Below, in pieces: positions 59,387-63,469 of a DNA stretch of 63,469 bases. Each line of letters opens with the position of its first letter. Within the stretch, counting starts at the first letter, position 1. Under the pieces are notes generated by a model that was not told the DNA's origin, did no database searches, and was given only the letters and a program-made list of their open reading frames with translations. A program made the position numbers and the translations under genes. Origin of the DNA: Chthoniobacterales bacterium (GTDB taxonomy: Bacteria > Verrucomicrobiota > Verrucomicrobiia > Chthoniobacterales > UBA10450); NCBI GenBank assembly GCA_013815325.1, contig JACDGM010000005.1:1-63469 (forward strand), given 5' to 3'.

Positions 59387-60196
59387 ATGATGCAGCCGCA
59401 AAAATACCTCACCGCCTTCAACCTCGGAATTCAGAACACCTTCGTCTATCGCTGGAATTATCTGCTGCGCGCGGTTTTCGGCATCATCCCACTCGTCGGG
59501 ACGATTTTCCTCTGGCGCGCCGTCTTTCACGAAAGCGGCGGAGGCCTCCGCGGCTACGACTACGGCTCGATGGTTTACTATTATCTGCTCACGATTCTCG
59601 TCAGCAACCTGGTCACTCCGACCGAGGACGAATGGCAGATCGCCGCCGACATTCGCGAGGGTCAGATCAATTCCTTCCTCACCAAGCCGGTAAACTACCT
59701 CGGGTATCGCTTCAGCATTTTCCTGAGCGGGCGGCTTGTCTACACGTTGGTCACGATCCTGCCGATCGCGGCGATCTTCTTTTATTTCCAGCGTTACATC
59801 GCTTTGCCTAACGACCCGCTGGTCTGGCTTTGCGCGAGCGCTTCGCTCCTCATGTCGGCTTTCATTCAATTTTTCCTGACCTACGCGCTTTCCATGATGG
59901 CCTTTTGGATTCTCGAAATATCGACGATCGTCTTCATCGTCTACAGCTTCGAATATTTCCTCGGCGGCCAGATGTTCCCGCTCGACATTATGCCGCCCGC
60001 CATCCAGGCGGTGATGAAGTGGCTGCCTTTTTACTACGAGTTGTTTTGTCCGATCGCGATCTTCCAGGGCCGCGTGCGCGGCGCGGAAATGTTTGGCGCG
60101 CTCGCCATCCAATGCGGCTGGCTGCTCGCTATGTGGGCGGCGGCAAATCTGATGTGGAAACGCGGTCTTGGTCACTACCAAGCGGTGGGCGGCTAG
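59387..60196 (+). CDS. ABC-2 type transporter permease
   Basis: 269 residues with six membrane helices. WNYLLRAVFGIIPLVGTIFL, the cytoplasmic IREGQINSFLTKPVNYLGYR loop (the ATPase coupling element of the ABC-2/DUF990-like family), and FWILEISTIVFIVYSFEYFL with FPLDIMPPAIQAVMKWLPFY are characteristic. Such proteins usually work as a pair of permeases with one ATPase in an operon; neither partner is adjacent here. ATG 59387 or 59390 starts the protein. The longer frame from 59321 would translate the inverted repeat. Confidence 0.82.
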   Translation: MMQPQKYLTAFNLGIQNTFVYRWNYLLRAVFGIIPLVGTIFLWRAVFHESGGGLRGYDYGSMVYYYLLTILVSNLVTPTEDEWQIAADIREGQINSFLTKPVNYLGYRFSIFLSGRLVYTLVTILPIAAIFFYFQRYIALPNDPLVWLCASASLLMSAFIQFFLTYALSMMAFWILEISTIVFIVYSFEYFLGGQMFPLDIMPPAIQAVMKWLPFYYELFCPIAIFQGRVRGAEMFGALAIQCGWLLAMWAAANLMWKRGLGHYQAVGG

Positions 60197-60458
60197 TGCC
60201 GGAGGCCGGGCTTGCAGCCTGACTCGGACAGCGGGCTTCCAGCCGGCTGGTGGAATCGGGCAGGCTGGAAGGTCGCCGGCCGAATCATCTCCATCTTGGG
60301 GTGCTTGCTGGGGCGGTGCCCGATAACGAAAGGATGCCGGTGGCACGTGCTTTGCGTAGTCCGGGTATTTCGAAGGGGAAGCTGCCTGGGGGAGAAAATG
60401 AAATCCACAATCCGAAAAAACTCTTACATCTGGGCGCGAAGGAGAATACAATACGCAA
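60197..60458. other. Intergenic region with an inverted repeat
   Basis: CTTCCAGCC at 60236-60244 and GGCTGGAAG at 60263-60271 form a perfect 9-bp inverted repeat in a run of similar GC-rich words (AGCCGGCTGG), resembling a dispersed intergenic element. The rest, up to the small peptide gene, shows no feature I can name and probably holds its promoter. Confidence 0.45.
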
Positions 60459-60608
60459 ATGAACTGCAAGAACGCCGCCTCTTTTGGGGCCCTCTTCGCT
60501 TCTGCATTGTTCTCAGCGCTGTTCGCGCCTATCTCAATTTCTCATGCGCAATTGCCGACACCTCCAGCCCCGCCCACCCCTACTTGCTCCCCAAGTCCAA
60601 CACTATAG
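60459..60608 (+). CDS. 49-residue exported proline-rich peptide
   Basis: ATG 60459 is preceded by AAGGAGAA at a good distance. The first 30 residues form a clean signal peptide (FGALFASALFSALFAPISI) with a likely cut after SHA. The mature part is only 19 residues, mostly Pro and Thr with one Cys (QLPTPPAPPTPTCSPSPTL). It lies 39 bases before the PATR protein gene and may be co-transcribed with it. No homologue recognised. It could be a genuine small secreted peptide or the remains of a larger Thr/Pro-linker protein. Confidence 0.5.
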   Translation: MNCKNAASFGALFASALFSALFAPISISHAQLPTPPAPPTPTCSPSPTL

Positions 60609-60647
60609 AGAAGATCGAAAGAGAAAAAGTTTAGTGGTGAGTAATTT

Positions 60648-62210
60648 ATGACTGCAGAACCCATCAAATACAACTCGCTCTTGCTTTCCCGCTTAGTCAC
60701 GTTTGCCTGTACGGCGAGTTTGGCATCCGGTTTGTTCCTTATTCCCTGGATCCAGAGCACGGAGGCCAGCAGTGCGACGTGGAATCTAAATCCAATCACT
60801 AGCGACTGGAGCACCGCTGCGAACTGGACGCCCGCGACCATTCCTAACGGCCCAGCCGACTCGGCGACGTTCGACCTTTCCAGTACGAGGGACATCTCTA
60901 TCTCCAGTGGAATTCAAGTCGCTAGTATCGCATTTAATGCCGGTGCGAGCGCGTTCACGATATCCATCGGCGCTTCCTCCGGCCTGATCATCAGCGGCGC
61001 GGGCATCACGAACAATTCAGGGGTCGCGCAGAACTTTGTGCATACCCAAGTGGGTACTGGCTTGATACAGTTTTTGCAGAACGCGACAGCTGGAAGTGAA
61101 ATTGTCTTCACAAATGGCGGTGGCGGCGTCATGGACTTTTTTGACAGATCGAGTGCGGGGAATGCAACCGTCATCAATAACGGCACTGCACCTGGTATAT
61201 CCGGAGGCGCAACGAGCTTCTTCGACGACTCCACTGCGGCCAATGGCACACTCATCAACGAGAAACCCACAGGCGGCAGCACCTTCGGCGGCCTTACCGG
61301 ATTTCACAATAGGTCTACCGCAGGCGCTAGTAGCGTCATCAGCTACGCCGGCGCGACGACGGAGTTTCTGGATGCTGCGACTGCGGGCAATTCCTCACTG
61401 ATTGCCAACGGTGGTTCCATTGAGTTCTCGAATAAGTCCATGGGCGAGACGTCGCGCGTGGAGATCTTCGGGTTTGGCCAGATTGACATTAGCCCGCACG
61501 ACGCTCCTGGCCTAACGATCGGCTCACTCGAAGGAGATAGCTACGTGTTCTTGGGAAAAAACAACCTGACTGTTGGCACTAACTCACTCTCCACCGTTTT
61601 CTCAGGCTTGATTCAAGATGGAGGTCTGCAGGGCGGCACAGGCGGCTCATTGACCAAGGTCGGGACGGGTACGCTAACTCTTGGCGGAGCGAATCTCTAC
61701 ACCGGCGGCACCGTCCTTAGTAACGGGGAACTAACTATTAACAACACTGCTGGTTCCGGTACGGGAAGCGGCGCGGTGCTTATCAATGGCGGCACTCTCC
61801 GAGGCAGAGGCGTAATCGCGGGGGCCGTGACGGTGGGAACCGGCGCCTTCCTGGCACCCGGAAACAAGGGACGCAGACCTGGCACCCTCACCATCCAGAG
61901 CACGCTGACTTTCAAAACGGACGCTACTTATACCTACAGGTTAAGCTTTAAGAGGGCCGAGGCAGCTAAGGTAGTCGCCGACGGAGTTAGTGTTGAGAGC
62001 AGCGCACTCTTTTCTTCCGTTGGAGTGGGAGCGGGCAAGCTCAGCGCAGGCACCGTCTTCACAGCGATCAGTAATACGGCCGCGACGCCCATTGCCGGCA
62101 CCTTCGCCAACTTACCCGATCATTCTAGTTTCAGCGCGGGCAATAACACCTTCGAAGTCACTTACGAAGGTGGCGACGGGAATGACCTCACCCTCACGGT
62201 CGTGCCGTAA
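60648..62210 (+). CDS. Secreted PATR (autotransporter-associated beta strand) protein
   Basis: 520 residues with a signal peptide near residues 15-40. Residues 130-280 hold degenerate beta-helix turns of about 25 residues (STAGNATVINNG, STAANGTLINEK, STAGASSVISYAG, ATAGNSSLIANGG). Then comes a typical PATR unit GSLTKVGTGTLTLGGANLYT with GGTVLSNGELTINNT, followed by the AFLAPGNKG / GTLTIQSTLTF closing region. There is no C-terminal barrel or PEP-CTERM anchor, so it is either released or held by another system. Such proteins are abundant in Verrucomicrobia. GC content looks a little lower than its neighbours. Confidence 0.82.
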   Translation: MTAEPIKYNSLLLSRLVTFACTASLASGLFLIPWIQSTEASSATWNLNPITSDWSTAANWTPATIPNGPADSATFDLSSTRDISISSGIQVASIAFNAGASAFTISIGASSGLIISGAGITNNSGVAQNFVHTQVGTGLIQFLQNATAGSEIVFTNGGGGVMDFFDRSSAGNATVINNGTAPGISGGATSFFDDSTAANGTLINEKPTGGSTFGGLTGFHNRSTAGASSVISYAGATTEFLDAATAGNSSLIANGGSIEFSNKSMGETSRVEIFGFGQIDISPHDAPGLTIGSLEGDSYVFLGKNNLTVGTNSLSTVFSGLIQDGGLQGGTGGSLTKVGTGTLTLGGANLYTGGTVLSNGELTINNTAGSGTGSGAVLINGGTLRGRGVIAGAVTVGTGAFLAPGNKGRRPGTLTIQSTLTFKTDATYTYRLSFKRAEAAKVVADGVSVESSALFSSVGVGAGKLSAGTVFTAISNTAATPIAGTFANLPDHSSFSAGNNTFEVTYEGGDGNDLTLTVVP

Positions 62211-62297
62211 GGACGAAGCAAGGGTTTCTGCTTGTAAAGACGCGCGTGGCGTGATTTCGATTGCAAGTCCTCAATCACCTTTCCAGATTCGGGGCAC

Positions 62298-63179
62298 GTG
62301 GATTTGCAAAACTACCTCCGCACCCAGCAAACAGAAGTCGATCGCGCGCTTGATCGTTTCCTGCCAAAAGCTTCGGTCAAGCCCGCCACGATTCATCGCG
62401 CGATGCGCTACTCGCTATTCGCCGGCGGGAAGCGTTTGCGGCCAATTCTTTGTCTCGACGCCGCCGAGGCGTGCTCCGGCCTAACGGAAAGCGCGATGCC
62501 GCTGGCTTGCGCACTCGAGTGCATCCATACCTATTCGCTCATCCACGATGACCTCCCGAGCATGGATAACGATGATTTCCGCCGCGGTCGCGCGACCTGC
62601 CACAAAGTCTTCGGCGAAGGCATCGCGATCCTCGCGGGCGACGCGCTGCTCACGATCGCTTTCGAGATCGCGGCCCAGGCAGAAGCCTGGCCACGCTATG
62701 ATCTTCGCGAAATTTTGCTCGAAATTTCCGCCGCGGCGGGCAGCCGCAAACTCATCGCCGGACAGGTCGCCGACCTCGAAGGCGAAGGCCGGCCGAGTAG
62801 CCGCGCGCAGCTTCGTTATATTCACGAAAACAAGACCGCCGCACTCCTCACGACCGCGGTCCGCCTCGGCGCCATGAGCGCGAATGCCACGCCGACGCAG
62901 CTCAGCGCGATGAGTGATTTCGGTCGGGCGCTCGGGCTCGCCTTTCAGGTGATCGACGACGTTCTCGACGTCACCCAGACGAGCGAGAAGCTCGGTAAGA
63001 GCGCCGGCAAAGACGCGGCGGCGCAGAAGGCGACGTATCCCGCCGTGATCGGCCTGGACAAATCGCGCGCCGAAGCCGGCCGGCTGACGCGGCAGGCACA
63101 TGAGGCGTTGCAGCCGTTAGGCAAGAAAGCGGACACATTGCACGCGCTCGCGAATCACCTGCTCGAGCGCGAATACTGA
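62298..63179 (+). CDS. ispA: Polyprenyl synthetase (farnesyl/geranylgeranyl diphosphate synthase)
   Basis: 293 residues from GTG 62298. FAGGKRLRPILCLDAAEAC at about 42-60, the first aspartate-rich motif LIHDDLPSMDNDDFRRG near 83, HENKTAALL, and the second motif AFQVIDDVLDVTQT near 218 define the family. It condenses isopentenyl diphosphate onto allylic diphosphates. The two residues inserted between the first Asp pair (DDLPSMD) are the bacterial type that usually makes farnesyl or geranylgeranyl chains. Chain length cannot be fixed by eye. Confidence 0.92.
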   Translation: MDLQNYLRTQQTEVDRALDRFLPKASVKPATIHRAMRYSLFAGGKRLRPILCLDAAEACSGLTESAMPLACALECIHTYSLIHDDLPSMDNDDFRRGRATCHKVFGEGIAILAGDALLTIAFEIAAQAEAWPRYDLREILLEISAAAGSRKLIAGQVADLEGEGRPSSRAQLRYIHENKTAALLTTAVRLGAMSANATPTQLSAMSDFGRALGLAFQVIDDVLDVTQTSEKLGKSAGKDAAAQKATYPAVIGLDKSRAEAGRLTRQAHEALQPLGKKADTLHALANHLLEREY

Positions 63180-63184
63180 TCCTC

Positions 63185-63333
63185 TGGGGAGCGCACGCGT
63201 CTCGCGTGCTGGCGACGGTGTTTCACCGTCGCGAACTTTCCTTGCACGCCAATTTCTTCTCATTGTGCACTGCGATGAAAGTTCGTCGCGCTCGAACAAC
63301 GCGACCAGCACACGAGACGTGTGCGCTCCCCGG
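63185..63333. repeat. Long imperfect inverted repeat, about 56-base arms
   Basis: Arms at 63185-63240 and 63277-63333 are complementary over most of their length, beginning GGGGAGCGCAC and meeting at GAACTTTC/GAAAGTTC. The left arm contains its own perfect hairpin GCGACGGTG TTT CACCGTCGC (63212-63232). It separates ispA from tsaD, which converge, and looks like a mobile-derived or REP-like element. Confidence 0.7.
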
Positions 63334-63340
63334 AAACGCT

Positions 63341-63469
63341 TCATGCGAGCGCGAGATTGGGATCGATCTCCGTCGTTAGGGGAGTGGCCTCGCCCCGCTC
63401 CAGATGGAGCATCGCGGCGAAGGCGATCATGGCGGCGTTATCGGTGCATAACCGTGTTGCGGCGAAACG
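63341..63469 (-). CDS. tsaD: tRNA threonylcarbamoyladenosine transferase TsaD, C-terminal end only
   Basis: The last 42 residues are present; the gene continues beyond the window edge. The motif LCTDNAAMIAFAAMLHLERG matches the C-terminal metal-binding block of TsaD (Kae1), in which the Asp coordinates iron or zinc. TsaD transfers the threonylcarbamoyl group to A37 of ANN-decoding tRNAs. The frame is open from the edge to the stop at 63341-63343. A TCGTTAGGG relative of the dispersed repeat lies within it. Confidence 0.85.
   Translation of the reverse strand, partial: RFAATRLCTDNAAMIAFAAMLHLERGEATPLTTEIDPNLALA

Noticed and set aside
59369-60469. A 366-codon minus-strand open frame opposite the ABC permease
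   Set aside because: The plus strand encodes a clear six-helix permease; the antisense product is of low-complexity charged type.

Overview
The window is GC-rich bacterial DNA that most likely comes from a Verrucomicrobiota member of the Chthoniobacterales/Spartobacteria type. Reasons: a gene of the family first named from Methylacidiphilum (Minf_1886), PATR-type secreted proteins, an orphan proteasome-type ATPase, and the general gene content. The phylum call is an inference. Housekeeping genes (rpoB, rpoC, rplA, rplJ, rplL, mfd, tsaD, recO, clpS) are intact, so the frameshifts in several accessory genes are more likely real decay than poor sequence.

Layout. 1-4.4 kb: a multiply frameshifted membrane-protein gene, a patatin-like phospholipase with an N-terminal membrane region, and a YwaF-type membrane protein. 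5-12 kb: a large secreted protein, a DUF5996 protein, an ECF sigma factor with a tiny anti-sigma factor, clpS-DUF2017, a small c-type cytochrome and a frameshifted outer-membrane barrel. 12-18 kb (minus strand): recO, yceI, an HD-domain protein, a nucleotidyltransferase pair, a fused aconitase-type hydratase and a beta-decarboxylating dehydrogenase. 18-30 kb (plus strand): a tight operon of sugar epimerase, MDR dehydrogenase, five glycosyltransferases, inositol-3-phosphate synthase, sugar nucleotidyltransferase, methyltransferase, glycosidase-like protein and histidine phosphatase. It reads as a pathway for an inositol-based glycoside or glycan. 30-33 kb: tRNA-Asp, an ARC/Mpa-like ATPase and a cobalamin adenosyltransferase. 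33-43 kb (minus): rplA-rplJ-rplL-rpoB-rpoC. 43-52 kb: a double aspartyl protease, DUF1844, an M16 double peptidase, Minf_1886, TPR, peptidoglycan-binding, zinc-ribbon and L,D-transpeptidase genes. 52-63 kb: DAHP synthase, mfd, a SurA-like chaperone, pdxA, a decayed DUF2238 gene, an ABC permease, a PATR protein, polyprenyl synthase and the 3' end of tsaD.

The most unusual signal is not a gene. The 9-mer TCGTTAGGC (or its complement GCCTAACGA) occurs about 54 times exactly, against about 0.5 expected by chance. The two orientations are nearly equal (25 and 29), most copies lie inside genes in several reading frames, and they are densest in the glycosyltransferase operon and sparsest in rpoB/rpoC. 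This resembles a DNA-uptake sequence. The window also holds several inverted-repeat families, one of them inserted in frame in mfd, and heptanucleotide arrays just upstream of start codons.
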